64,000 bases of DNA from Cellulosimicrobium cellulans (lineage in GTDB: Bacteria; Actinomycetota; Actinomycetes; Actinomycetales; Cellulomonadaceae). The stretch spans positions 1 through 64,000 of the forward strand of contig NZ_JAFGYF010000005.1 of NCBI RefSeq assembly GCF_016921195.1, read 5' to 3'. Positions 1-8,700 of this stretch are shown here, piece after piece. The notes under the pieces were generated by a model. That model saw only the letters and a list, made by a program, of their open reading frames with translations, searched no databases and was not told the origin of the DNA. Position numbers and translations under genes: made by a program. Each line of letters starts with the position of its first letter. The first letter of the stretch is position 1.

Positions 1-1209
1 GTCCTTGGGCTGGGGCGGCTTGTTCGGTTGGGTCCGGTCCGCGATGAACTGGTCCACCTGCTCCGGGTTCGTCAGCTCCGCGTCGGACTCCTCGCCCTCG
101 GCCTCCTCCGGCATCTGCACGTCCCAGTCGTCGACCTTCTGGTACTCGTCCGCCGCCATCCACAACGTCCCCGCCGACAGGTCGTTCAGCACGATCACCT
201 GCCGGTTCACCCGGTACTCGAGCCGGGTCTGGGGGTCCAGGCCCTCGAGCCGCTCATCGACGTCCCGTCCCGTCCCGTCGCAGTCACGGATCACCTGGCC
301 GGTCGAGGCCCACGCCCCGTACGTGCACGCACCGAGCTGCACGGGCGCCGCCGGGACCCCCTGGGCGGCACGGCGCTGCGCGTCGCCGCCCTTGAGCGGC
401 TGGGACACGAGGGCGTCCGTGGTGGCGACCGCGACGACGTCCGAGGGCTGCGACGGCTGCTGGAGACGGGCGTCGCCACCACCCTCGATCGCGACGCTCT
501 TCCCGCCGGGCAGGATCAGGTGCGAGGCAGAACGGTCGAGCACCACGGGCTCGTCGCCCACCGCGGTCACCTCGACCTCGGCACCCTTGCTCACCGGGAG
601 CGCGGTGGACGACGCCTCGCCGTCCGCCGTGCCCTTCGACGTGGTCGCGACCGTCCACAACGTCCCCGTCGACGGGATCGCCGCGAACACCGTGCCGTCC
701 TGCGACACGGTCAACGCGCCCTCGCCGCCGACCTCGACCACCGGGTCCAGCTTCTCCGCGTCGAACGACGTCGCGCCGTCGAACGGCAGCACCCACAGCA
801 GGCCCTCCTCACCGTCGAGGATCGCCGTCGTCGCACCACCGGTCACCACCTGCGCCCCTGCCGGAAGACGGATCTGCCCGTCCAGCTTCAGGTGCGCCAC
901 GCTCACCGGCGACGCGGTGCTCGTCCCGGCGTCGTCCAGCAGCACCCGGCCCGCGTCCTGCTGCACGTCGAACGACCCGCTGCCCGCGTTCAACGTCCCG
1001 TCCAACGCCTGCGACTCGTAGTTGAACCGACCCAGCAACCCGGCCGACGACTTCGTCACCCACACGCCCGAGTCGTTCAGGTCCACGTCCGCCGTGGCCT
1101 CGCCCTCGTAGAGGAACGCCATGCCCACCAACGCCGTCGAGAACACCGCCACGGTGCTCACCGACGCGACGGTCCGACGATGCTCGCGGATGCTCGAGAG
1201 AAGGCCCAC
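1..1209 (-). CDS. Large exported/membrane-anchored protein, N-terminal 403 codons (partial)
   Basis: The reading frame is open from a GTG at 1209 to the window edge (403 codons, no stop), with AGGGAG about 5 bases before the GTG. Residues about 12-35 form one hydrophobic segment after a basic stretch (IREHRR), which reads as an uncleaved signal anchor, so the rest is outside the membrane. What follows is rich in Gly, Ser, Thr, Val and Asp, with repeated short beta-like units (LDGTLNAGSGSFDV, TVSQDGTVFAAIPSTGTLW) suggesting a beta-propeller or other beta-repeat surface region. Large actinobacterial Ig-like/fibronectin III proteins can start this way, but no such domain is visible in the part present. 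No function is assigned; it is truncated only by the window edge. Confidence 0.75.
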   Translation of the reverse strand, partial: MGLLSSIREHRRTVASVSTVAVFSTALVGMAFLYEGEATADVDLNDSGVWVTKSSAGLLGRFNYESQALDGTLNAGSGSFDVQQDAGRVLLDDAGTSTASPVSVAHLKLDGQIRLPAGAQVVTGGATTAILDGEEGLLWVLPFDGATSFDAEKLDPVVEVGGEGALTVSQDGTVFAAIPSTGTLWTVATTSKGTADGEASSTALPVSKGAEVEVTAVGDEPVVLDRSASHLILPGGKSVAIEGGGDARLQQPSQPSDVVAVATTDALVSQPLKGGDAQRRAAQGVPAAPVQLGACTYGAWASTGQVIRDCDGTGRDVDERLEGLDPQTRLEYRVNRQVIVLNDLSAGTLWMAADEYQKVDDWDVQMPEEAEGEESDAELTNPEQVDQFIADRTQPNKPPQPKD

Positions 1210-1386
1210 CGATGCTCCCTAGATTCCTGGTCGGGGCACACCGGACCACGTCATCCTGTCGAGCCGGGATGGCGAGAGAGGGGGAGACGCGCGTCTGTGC
1301 CCACAGAACGCCCCGTCGAGGGTAACCGAGCAGCCCCGGACCTCGACATGGGGAGGAGTCCCCACGCGGGTGGAATCTCCGGGTGA

Positions 1387-1635
1387 TCAGGGCAGAAGGG
1401 ACGCGCGCGACACCGCGACACGGTCGCGGGTGAGCTCCGTGGCCGTGTGGAGCGGGTCGGCCGAGGGCGCCGACGCCGTCCCGGGGGCCACGGCGGTCCG
1501 GTCGCGCCGCGGCTGCCCGCGCGCCGCGGCACGACGGCGGCCGAGGTCGCTCAGCGCCGAGCCCACGACGACGAGCAGGCGGTCGGCGCCGCGCGGCTCG
1601 ACGGCGCGGGGGAGGGTGGGGGAGTACGCGCTCAT
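1387..1635 (-). CDS. Small hypothetical protein coupled to ArsR-like regulator
   Basis: This is an 82-residue protein starting MSAYSPTLPRAVEP. Its ATG overlaps the stop codon of the preceding regulator (ATGA at 1632-1635), so it is probably translated by coupling; a shadow frame would not be expected to meet its neighbour this exactly. It is rich in Arg and Ala, with a short hydrophobic patch (LLVVVGSAL) near residue 20 and no recognisable motif. Between it and the start of the exported protein at 1209 there are 177 bases with no gene. Function unknown. Confidence 0.5.
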   Translation of the reverse strand: MSAYSPTLPRAVEPRGADRLLVVVGSALSDLGRRRAAARGQPRRDRTAVAPGTASAPSADPLHTATELTRDRVAVSRASLLP

Positions 1636-2249
1636 GAGGGGTTCTCCTTGCCGTCGATCGTGGGGAAGATGTTGAAGTGGATCTGCACGGGCCGCGCCCC
1701 GGGCGTCTGCTCCTGGCCCTGGAACCGGTGCAGCGTCGCGTCGAGCGCGTCCCAGGCCTCAGCGACCTCGACCATCTGCTCGGCCGTGAGCCACATGCTG
1801 GCGGTGGTGAGCCGCGCGCCGTCGAGCCACCGCTTCGGGAGCTCGCCGGAGCGCTCCAGGAACGCCTGGATCTTGCGGGCGCGGGCGGTCTCGAACTCCC
1901 GGCTCACCATCGCGCCGGCGAGCGAGGCCGCGGTGTCCTCGGTCTCGTCGTCGGGCATGCTCACGGTGAACCCGCCCGGTGGCCGCTCCCACCACCGCTC
2001 CCGGGCCGTGCCGCGGCCGGCGACCTCGCGGACGAAGCCGTGCCGGGCGAGCTGGCGCAGGTGGTAGCTCGTCGAGCCGCTGGACTCGCCGACGAGGTCC
2101 GCGAGGCGGCTCGCCGTGAGCGCGCCGTGGGTGGAGAGCAGGTCGAGGATCCGTACCCGCAACGGGTGCGCGAGCGCCTTGAGCTGGGCCGGGCCGAGTG
2201 CCGGGTGGCGCTCGGCGCTCGGGGGTGGGGTGTCGCTGTCGGTGCTCAC
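1632..2249 (-). CDS. ArsR-like winged-helix transcriptional regulator
   Basis: The 205-residue protein has an N-terminal winged helix (residues about 18-85): a helix with ALAHPLRVRILDLL, then the turn and recognition helix around ASRLADLVGESSGSTSYHLRQL, and the wing with GFVREVAGRGTARERWW. This is the pattern of the ArsR/HTH_20 group. The rest (about 90-205) is a helical effector or dimerisation part with no cysteine metal site, so a metal sensor is unlikely. It is divergent from the MpaB-like oxygenase gene at 2373, and the gap between them holds a perfect inverted repeat plus direct repeats, so it probably represses itself and the oxygenase gene. Confidence 0.85.
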   Translation of the reverse strand: MSTDSDTPPPSAERHPALGPAQLKALAHPLRVRILDLLSTHGALTASRLADLVGESSGSTSYHLRQLARHGFVREVAGRGTARERWWERPPGGFTVSMPDDETEDTAASLAGAMVSREFETARARKIQAFLERSGELPKRWLDGARLTTASMWLTAEQMVEVAEAWDALDATLHRFQGQEQTPGARPVQIHFNIFPTIDGKENPS

Positions 2250-2265
2250 AGGACGAGGCTACCGA

Positions 2266-2310
2266 TGCAAAGAGGAATTTGCAACAGGTTCTTTGCAGCA
2301 GGTTCTTTGG
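2266..2310. promoter_or_regulatory. Candidate operator cluster (inverted plus tandem repeats)
   Basis: TGCAAA-GAGGAA-TTTGCA at 2266-2283 is a perfect 6-6-6 inverted repeat. Its right arm begins two tandem 14-base units, TTTGCAACAGGTTC (2278-2291) and TTTGCAGCAGGTTC (2292-2305), followed by a partial third unit. The cluster lies in the 123-base gap between the ArsR-like gene (start 2249) and the oxygenase gene (start 2373), 17 bases upstream of the regulator start. It is AT-rich compared with its surroundings. Binding by the adjacent regulator is inferred. Confidence 0.55.
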
Positions 2311-2372
2311 ACCGATGCCGACGCTCCGTCGAGGGCGCGCGAGGTGACGGACGGGGTGCGAGCATCGACGCC

Positions 2373-3218
2373 ATGACGCACGTGGTGGAGCGGGCACGCG
2401 GCGCTGCGGAGCATGCGATCTTCCTCCGGGTCGCCGGCCCGGACGCGACCGCCACGAGGGCGCGCATCCATGAGACACCGGGGCCGCGCTGGTTCGAGCG
2501 CGGATCTCCGGTCCAGCGGGTGCACGGCGACGCGTCGATGTTCGTCGGTGGGCTCCGCGCCCTGCTCCTCCAGAGCCTGCACCCGCTGGCCATGGCCGGC
2601 GTCGCCGCGCACTCGGGCTACCGGGGTGACCCCTGGGGCCGGCTCCAGCGCACCTCGACCTTCATCGCCGTCACGACCTTCGGCACGGCCGACGACGCGG
2701 AGCGGGCGGTGGCGGCAGTCCGCGCGGTCCACGAGCGCGTCCGAGGCCGGGCTGCGGACGGCCGCCCCTACCGCGCGAGCGACCCGGAGCTGCTGCGCTG
2801 GGTGCACGTCGCCGAGACCCAGAGCTTCCTCGTCGCGCACCAGTCGTTCGGCCGGGACCCGCTCGACGCGCAGGGGTGCGACGAGTACGTCGCCCAGGCC
2901 GCCGTCGTCGGACGCGCGCTGGGGGCGGTGGACGTGCCCCTGACCCTCCGTGAGCTGGACGCGGCGGTCGAGGAGTACCGGCCGGCGCTCGCGCTCACGC
3001 CGGCCGCGCTCGACGCCGCGCGGTTCCTGCTGGTCGAGCCCCTGCTCCCGTGGCCTGCGCGCCCGGCCTATGCCGGTCTGGCAGTGGCCGCGCGCGAGTC
3101 GCTGCCCGCGTGGGCCCGTGCCGGGATGCCTCGCGTGCGCGGCCTGCCGGCGCGGTGGGCGCGGCCCGCGGGAGCCACGGTCACGCGGCTGATCCGGTGG
3201 GCGCTCCCCGCGCCGTGA
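2373..3218 (+). CDS. Oxygenase MpaB family protein (DUF2236)
   Basis: The 281-residue protein shows the DUF2236/MpaB pattern: an N-terminal region with DASMFVGGLRALLLQSLHPLAMAGVAAHS (the histidine near residue 72 is the usual haem-ligand type residue), then WGRLQRTSTFIAVTTFG, and HVAETQSFLVAHQSF in the middle. These actinobacterial proteins are latex-clearing/MpaB relatives that bind haem and are predicted oxygenases; substrates are mostly unknown. The ATG at 2373 was chosen because upstream codons lack family character; there is only a weak Shine-Dalgarno. It is divergent from the ArsR-like gene and probably under its control. Confidence 0.85.
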   Translation: MTHVVERARGAAEHAIFLRVAGPDATATRARIHETPGPRWFERGSPVQRVHGDASMFVGGLRALLLQSLHPLAMAGVAAHSGYRGDPWGRLQRTSTFIAVTTFGTADDAERAVAAVRAVHERVRGRAADGRPYRASDPELLRWVHVAETQSFLVAHQSFGRDPLDAQGCDEYVAQAAVVGRALGAVDVPLTLRELDAAVEEYRPALALTPAALDAARFLLVEPLLPWPARPAYAGLAVAARESLPAWARAGMPRVRGLPARWARPAGATVTRLIRWALPAP

Positions 3219-3251
3219 GCTCGCGCTCCGCGCGAGCCTCGCAGGCGTTGG

Positions 3252-3791
3252 TCACGGCGCGTCGCGTCGCCGTCGGTAGGCGTCGAGGTCGCCGTTGAGG
3301 CGGCCCAGCAGCTCGGCGAGCAGCGCGCGGTCGAGGCGGGACCAGTCGCCGAGCACGTCGGCGTAGAGCTCGGTCCGTGCGATGCGGTGGGCGGCGAGCT
3401 CGTCGAGGCCCGTGCTCGTCGGCTCGACGACGACCGCCCGGCCGTCGCGGGGGTCGCGCGCCCGGCGGACGTGCCCGGCCCGTTCCAGCGCGACGACCTG
3501 GCGCGTGACCGTCGACGCGTCGAGGCCGAGCCGCTCCGCGAGCGCGTTCACGTGCAGGGGGCCGTGCGTCCCGAGCGTGTGGAGCAGGAGGTAGCCGGAG
3601 CGGTCGAGCGTCCCGCCGCGGCGCGAGGTGCCCGGTGTGCCCGAGGCCCGGGTGCGCTCGGCGCGACGCAGGAGCTGCGCGACCTCCAGCTCGATCGCCC
3701 CGAGCACCTCGTGCGCGGCGGCGTCGTCGCGGGCGTTCGCTCCGTCGGGTGTCGGCCGGAGCGCGCGATCGTTTCCCTCGGCAACCGTCAT
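3252..3791 (-). CDS. MarR family transcriptional regulator
   Basis: This 179-residue protein has a MarR winged helix at about residues 60-135: GYLLLHTLGTHGPLHVNALAERLGLDASTVTRQVVALERAGHVRRARDPRDGRAVVVEPT. The DPRDGR wing is the family hallmark. Helices on both sides would form the dimer interface. Its start at 3791 is 95 bases from the divergent MFS exporter gene, and the gap holds repeated CAGATA elements, so it most likely represses the exporter until a toxic ligand binds. The ligand cannot be read from sequence. Confidence 0.9.
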   Translation of the reverse strand: MTVAEGNDRALRPTPDGANARDDAAAHEVLGAIELEVAQLLRRAERTRASGTPGTSRRGGTLDRSGYLLLHTLGTHGPLHVNALAERLGLDASTVTRQVVALERAGHVRRARDPRDGRAVVVEPTSTGLDELAAHRIARTELYADVLGDWSRLDRALLAELLGRLNGDLDAYRRRRDAP

Positions 3792-3794
3792 AGG

Positions 3795-3830
3795 TGTATT
3801 CTACAGATACTTACCTGTCAGATACAGATA
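3795..3830. promoter_or_regulatory. Candidate MarR operator with three CAGATA repeats
   Basis: An AT-rich 36-base patch contains TGTA-TTC-TACA (3795-3805), CAGATAC at 3804 and 3819, and CAGATA at 3825-3830; TACAGATA occurs at 3802-3809 and 3823-3830, exactly 21 bases (two helical turns) apart. It starts 4 bases from the MarR start codon and precedes the MFS start by about 57 bases, so a bound regulator would block both promoters. Confidence 0.5.
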
Positions 3831-3886
3831 AATGCGCTCGGCCGTGCAGGCCGACGACCTCTCCCCCGACCAGGAAGTGCGACGCA

Positions 3887-5119
3887 GTGGCATCCCCGCG
3901 CAACGAACCCAACCGCACCGCCATCTACGCGACCGCCCTCACGGCGTTCTTCGCGATCGCCGGCATCGCCGTCGTCGACCCGATCCTGCCGGTCATCGGC
4001 GAGGAGATCGGGGCCTCGACGTGGCAGATCGAGCTCCTCTTCACGGCGTACATCGCCGTGATGGCGCTCGGCATGATCCCCGCCGTCATGGCCACCGGGC
4101 GCTTCGGCTACAAGAAGATCCTCGCGACGGGCGTGAGCCTCGTCGCCGTCGCCGCGGTGCTCGCGGCCCTGAGCACGAGCATCGGCCAGCTCGCCGCGCT
4201 GCGCGGCCTGTGGGGGCTCGGCAACGCGATGTTCTTCGCGACCGCGATGGTCCTGCTCGTCTCGCTCGCGAACGACCGCGAGTGGGTCGTCGAGCTCTTC
4301 GAGACGTGCGTCGGTCTCGGGTTCGCCGTCGGGCCGCTGCTGGGCGGTCTGCTGGGCGGCATCTCGTGGCGCGTCCCGTTCTTCGTGTGCGGCGTGTTCA
4401 TGCTCGTCGCGCTGCTCGTGTCCGTGACCCGCCTCAAGGACCCGGCCGAGAAGCCCGCGCCGCTGCGGCTCGGTCAGGTGTTCCGCCTGTTCCGCAAGCC
4501 CGGCTTCCTCGCGCTCGCCGCGGTCACCGCCGCGTACAACTTCTGCTTCTTCGTCGTGCTGGGGTACACGCCCGTGTTCCTCGGGCTCGACGTCGTGCCG
4601 CTCGGCCTCGTCTTCACCGCGTGGGGCGTGGGGCTCGCGGTCGGGATCCTCGTCGTCGGGCACCGCCTCGCCCACCGCGTGGGCGCGGTCCAGACGCTCG
4701 GCATCGCGATCGTGGGCGTGCTGGTCGCGCTGGTCCTGCTGGCGCTGGACCTTGGGACCGCGTGGTCCGTCGTCGTGCTCGTGGGTGCCGGCGTCTTCAT
4801 GGGCATCGCGAACGCGAACCTCACCGACCTGTCGCTCGCGCTCGGCGACCCGGACCGGCGTGTGACGACCGGCGCCTTCAACCTCGTGCGCTGGGGCTTC
4901 GCCGCTCCCGCGCCCGTCATCGCCGGCCTCTTGCACCCGGTCTCCGCGACGGCCCCGTTCTGGCTGGGGGCGGGGATCCTCGTGCTCGGCGTCGTCGTCT
5001 TCGTGGCGTCCGGGCACCGTATGGCGGGCGAGCTCGGCGAGCGCGTGCTGTGGTCGCGCTGGAACCGCCGGGCGCGCGCCGTGGAGGGGACGCCCGAGGA
5101 GGCGCTCGGCGAGGTCTGA
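3887..5119 (+). CDS. MFS family exporter
   Basis: The 410-residue protein has about 12 hydrophobic segments. The first ends in VVDPILPVIGEEIG, a motif-D1-like stretch of drug:proton antiporters, and the TM2-TM3 loop has GRFGYKKIL, matching MFS motif A. A GTG at 3887 is chosen because AGGAAG sits about 9 bases upstream and the hydrophobic core starts soon after; an earlier in-frame start at 3794 would place the operator inside the gene. It is divergent from a MarR regulator, a common layout for multidrug exporters. Substrate unknown. Confidence 0.88.
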   Translation: MASPRNEPNRTAIYATALTAFFAIAGIAVVDPILPVIGEEIGASTWQIELLFTAYIAVMALGMIPAVMATGRFGYKKILATGVSLVAVAAVLAALSTSIGQLAALRGLWGLGNAMFFATAMVLLVSLANDREWVVELFETCVGLGFAVGPLLGGLLGGISWRVPFFVCGVFMLVALLVSVTRLKDPAEKPAPLRLGQVFRLFRKPGFLALAAVTAAYNFCFFVVLGYTPVFLGLDVVPLGLVFTAWGVGLAVGILVVGHRLAHRVGAVQTLGIAIVGVLVALVLLALDLGTAWSVVVLVGAGVFMGIANANLTDLSLALGDPDRRVTTGAFNLVRWGFAAPAPVIAGLLHPVSATAPFWLGAGILVLGVVVFVASGHRMAGELGERVLWSRWNRRARAVEGTPEEALGEV

Positions 5120-5173
5120 GCCGACGGCGCCGCCGAGGGTGGAGAAGGTCCCGGGCCGCGTGGCTCGGGACCC

Positions 5174-5698
5174 TCAGCCCTCCGGGGCCGAGGCGTCGGT
5201 CCCGGTGTCGGTCGCGGACGCCTCCGCGGCCCGGGTGAGGGCCTCGATCCCGACGGTGAGGGCACGCAGGTCCGCGACGTCGAGCCGGCCGAGCAGGTCG
5301 GTGAGCGGCTCGTCCTCCTGCGCGGCGATCCGGCGTACCGCCGCGGCGCCGCGCGGCGTCGCGGCCACGAGGCGCACGCGGCCGTCCTGCGGGTCCGGGC
5401 GCCGCGTCGCCATCCCCGCCGCCTCGAGCCGGTCCACGATCCCCGAGAGCGTCGCGGGGGAGATCCCGAGCACCTCGGCGAGCCGGTGCGAGCTCGTCTC
5501 GCCGTCGAGCTGGAGGACGGCGAGCGCGCGGAGCTGGGGAACCGTGAGGGTCGTGCGCAGCAAGGGTTCGAGCCGCTGGGCGAGGAGCACGTCGGCGAGG
5601 CGCCGCTGCGCGTCCTCGAGGCGCCGCGCGAGCGCCGCACGCTCGTCGTCGGCGGGGTGGGTCACGGCGCAGACTCTATCGGGGGGAGCGGGAACCAT
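5174..5698 (-). CDS. MarR family transcriptional regulator
   Basis: The 174-residue protein has a MarR winged helix at about residues 52-115: LTVPQLRALAVLQLDGETSSHRLAEVLGISPATLSGIVDRLEAAGMATRRPDPQDGRVRLVAAT, with the DPQDGR wing. It is divergent from the RND exporter gene 80 bases away with a 13-base palindrome between, so it is the likely local repressor. The ATG at 5698 has only a weak ribosome site; an in-frame GTG eleven codons later (VTHPADDER) is an alternative start. Confidence 0.88.
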   Translation of the reverse strand: MVPAPPDRVCAVTHPADDERAALARRLEDAQRRLADVLLAQRLEPLLRTTLTVPQLRALAVLQLDGETSSHRLAEVLGISPATLSGIVDRLEAAGMATRRPDPQDGRVRLVAATPRGAAAVRRIAAQEDEPLTDLLGRLDVADLRALTVGIEALTRAAEASATDTGTDASAPEG

Positions 5699-5712
5699 CC
5701 CCAGATGCTTCG

Positions 5713-5725
5713 CGTTACGCTAACG
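5713..5725. promoter_or_regulatory. Candidate MarR operator, 13-base palindrome
   Basis: CGTTA-CGC-TAACG is a perfect inverted repeat in the 79-base gap between the MarR gene (start 5698) and the RND gene (start 5778). Its position about 15 bases before the regulator start and 53 before the transporter start fits shared repression of both. Confidence 0.5.
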
Positions 5726-5777
5726 AAATCGCGACGCCGACGTCGTTCCCACCCGACCTGGAACCCCTGGAGGCTCC

Positions 5778-8700
5778 GTGTCCCGTCTCGCCCGGCTGTC
5801 GCTGGCCAACCGCGCTCTCGTCGCGCTCGCCACGGTCGCGATCGCGATCTTCGGCGTCATCAGCATGGGGTCGCTCAAGCAGGAGCTCATCCCGAGCCTG
5901 CAGATCCCGACCGCCGCCGTCGTCGGCGTCTACCCGGGCTCCGCCCCGGCGATCGTCGAGCAGCAGGTGACCGTGCCCGTCGAGACGGCCGCGCGCGCCG
6001 TCAAGGGCGTCGAGGACGTCACGTCGACGTCGTCGACCGGCATGTCCGTGACGACCGTGCAGTTCGCGTACGGCACCGACATGGACGCCGCGTCCTCCCA
6101 GCTCCAGACGGCGATCACACGGCTGCAGTCCCAGCTCCCCGAGGACGTCGAGCCCCAGGTCGTCACGGGGTCGGTCGACGACCTGCCCGTGATCCAGCTC
6201 GCCGTGTCCGGAGGGTCGGACGACGCGGCGCTCGCCGACACGGTCGAGTCGAGCGTCGTGCCCGCGCTCGAGGACGTCGAGGGGGTGCGCAGCGTCGCGG
6301 TGAGCGGCATCGCCGACCAGCAGGTCACGATCGACCTCGACCCGGCCGCGCTCGCCGCTGCCGGGCTCAGCCCGCAGCAGGTCTCCTCGGTCCTCCAGGA
6401 CAACGGCGTCGTGATGCCGGCAGGCACGGTCTCGGACGGCGACCGGACCCTCAGCGTGCAGGTGGGCACCGCGGTCACGACCGTCGACGAGCTCGCCGCC
6501 CTGCCGCTCGTGCCCCCGACCGCTGCGCCCGGCACCGCGCCCGTCGCGCTCGACGACGTCGCGACCGTGACCGCGGGCCCCGAGCCCGCGACGTCGTTCT
6601 CGCGCCTCGACGGCGAGCCCGCGCTCGCCGTCGCCATCACCAAGACGCCCGCCGGCAACACGGTCGAGGTCTCGCACGCGGTCCAGGACGCCGTCGACGA
6701 CCTCGCCGGCGTGCTGGAGGCCCAGGACGTGCGGGTCGAGGTCGTCTTCGACCAGGCGCCCTTCATCGAGGAGTCCATCGAGGGCCTCGCGACCGAGGGG
6801 CTCCTCGGCCTCCTCTTCGCGGTCGTCGTGATCCTGCTCTTCCTCGCGTCGCTGCGCTCGACGCTCGTCTCGGCCGTGTCGATCCCGCTGTCGCTGCTCG
6901 TGACGTTCATCGTCATGAACGCCACGGGCTACACGCTCAACATCCTCACGCTCGGCGCCATGACGGTCGCGATCGGCCGCGTGGTCGACGACTCGATCGT
7001 CGTCATCGAGAACATCAAGCGGCACCTGTCGTACGGCGAGGAGAAGGTGGGCGCCATCATCGGCGCCGTCAAGGAGGTCGCCGGCGCGATCACCGCCTCG
7101 ACCGTGGCGACCGTCGCCGTCTTCCTGCCGATCGCCCTCGTGGGCGGCATGGTCGGCGAGCTCTTCCGGCCCTTCGCGCTCACCGTCGCCATCGCGATGC
7201 TCGCGTCGCTCTTCGTCGCGCTGACGATCGTCCCGGTCCTCGCGTACTGGTTCATCACGTCCCCGCCGGTCCCCGCCGACCCGGAGGCGGCGCGCCTCGC
7301 GGGCGAGCGGGCGCGCGCCGCGGCGGAGGCGAAGGAGCGCCGCGGGCTGTGGCAGCGCGGGTACGTCCCGACCCTCCGCGCGGCGCTGCGCCACCCGGCC
7401 ATCACGCTCGGCGTGTCCGTCGCGATCCTCGCCGGGACGCTCGCGCTCGTGCCGCGCCTGGAGACCAACTTCCTCGGGGACACGGGGCAGGACACGCTCA
7501 CCGTCACCGAGTCGTTCGCGCCCGGCACGTCGCTCGAGACGCAGGACGCCGCCGCGCGCGACGTCGAGCAGGCCCTCCTCGACGTCGACGGCGTCGCGAC
7601 CGTGCAGACGACGGTCGGGACCGCGGGCGGCCCCGAGGCCGCGTTCTTCGGCGGCGGCGGGTCCCCGACGGCAACGTTCGCCGTCACGCTCGACGCGGAC
7701 GCCGACGCCGTCGCTGCCCAGGAGGACGTGCGCGACGCCGTCTCCGGCCTGGGCGGTGAGGCGAGCGAGGGCATCGAGGTCGCCGGCGCGGACGCCGCGT
7801 TCGGCAGCTCGACGGTCGACCTCGTCGTCCGGGCCCCCGACACCGACACGCTCGCCGCGGCGGCGGCCGACGTCCAGGAGCTCGCCGAGGGCACGGACGG
7901 CGCGGCGCAGGTCACCAACAACCTCGCCTCGGCGCAGTCGACGGTCCAGGTGACGGTCGACCGCGACGCCGCGGCCGCCGTCGGGCTCACCGAGACGCAG
8001 GTGGCCGGGACCGTCGCGGGGACGATGTCGCCCGCGCCGATCGGCACGGTGAACCTCGGCGACGGCCCGGTCCAGGTCCGCGTCCTCGCGGGCGAAGCCC
8101 CGGCGACGGTGGCGGAGCTCGAACAGGTCGTGCTGCCCACAGCGGCCGGTCCTGTCCCGCTCACGCAGGTCGCCGAGGTCACCGAGGTCGAGGTCCCCAC
8201 CTCGATCACGCGCGTGGACGGCGAGCGCAGCGCGACCATCTCCGTCACGCCCGCGGGCCAGGACCTGGGCGCGCTCACCGCCGAGCTCACGACCGCGATC
8301 GACGGTCTCGAGCTCGAGGGCGGGGCGACGGTCGAGATCGGCGGCGTCGCGTCCGACCAGGCCGACGCGTTCGCCGACCTCGGGCTCGCGCTGCTCGTCG
8401 CGATCCTCATCGTCTACCTCGTCATGGTCGCCACGTTCCGCAGCCTCCTGCAGCCGTTCATCCTGCTCGTGTCGATCCCGTTCGCCGCGACGGGTGCGCT
8501 GCTCCTGCTGCTCGCCACCGCGACGCCGCTCGGCGTGCCGGCCCTCATCGGCCTGCTCATGCTCGTCGGGATCGTGGTGTCGAACGCGATCGTGCTCATC
8601 GACCTCATCAACCAGTACCGCGAGCGCGGCCGGTCGCTCGACGACGCCGTGCTGGAGGGGTCGCGCAAGCGCCTGCGCCCCATCGTCATGACGGCCGCGG

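Noticed and set aside
1210-1386. Additional small gene between the exported protein and the 82-residue protein
   Set aside because: No frame with a start, ribosome site and plausible composition was seen.
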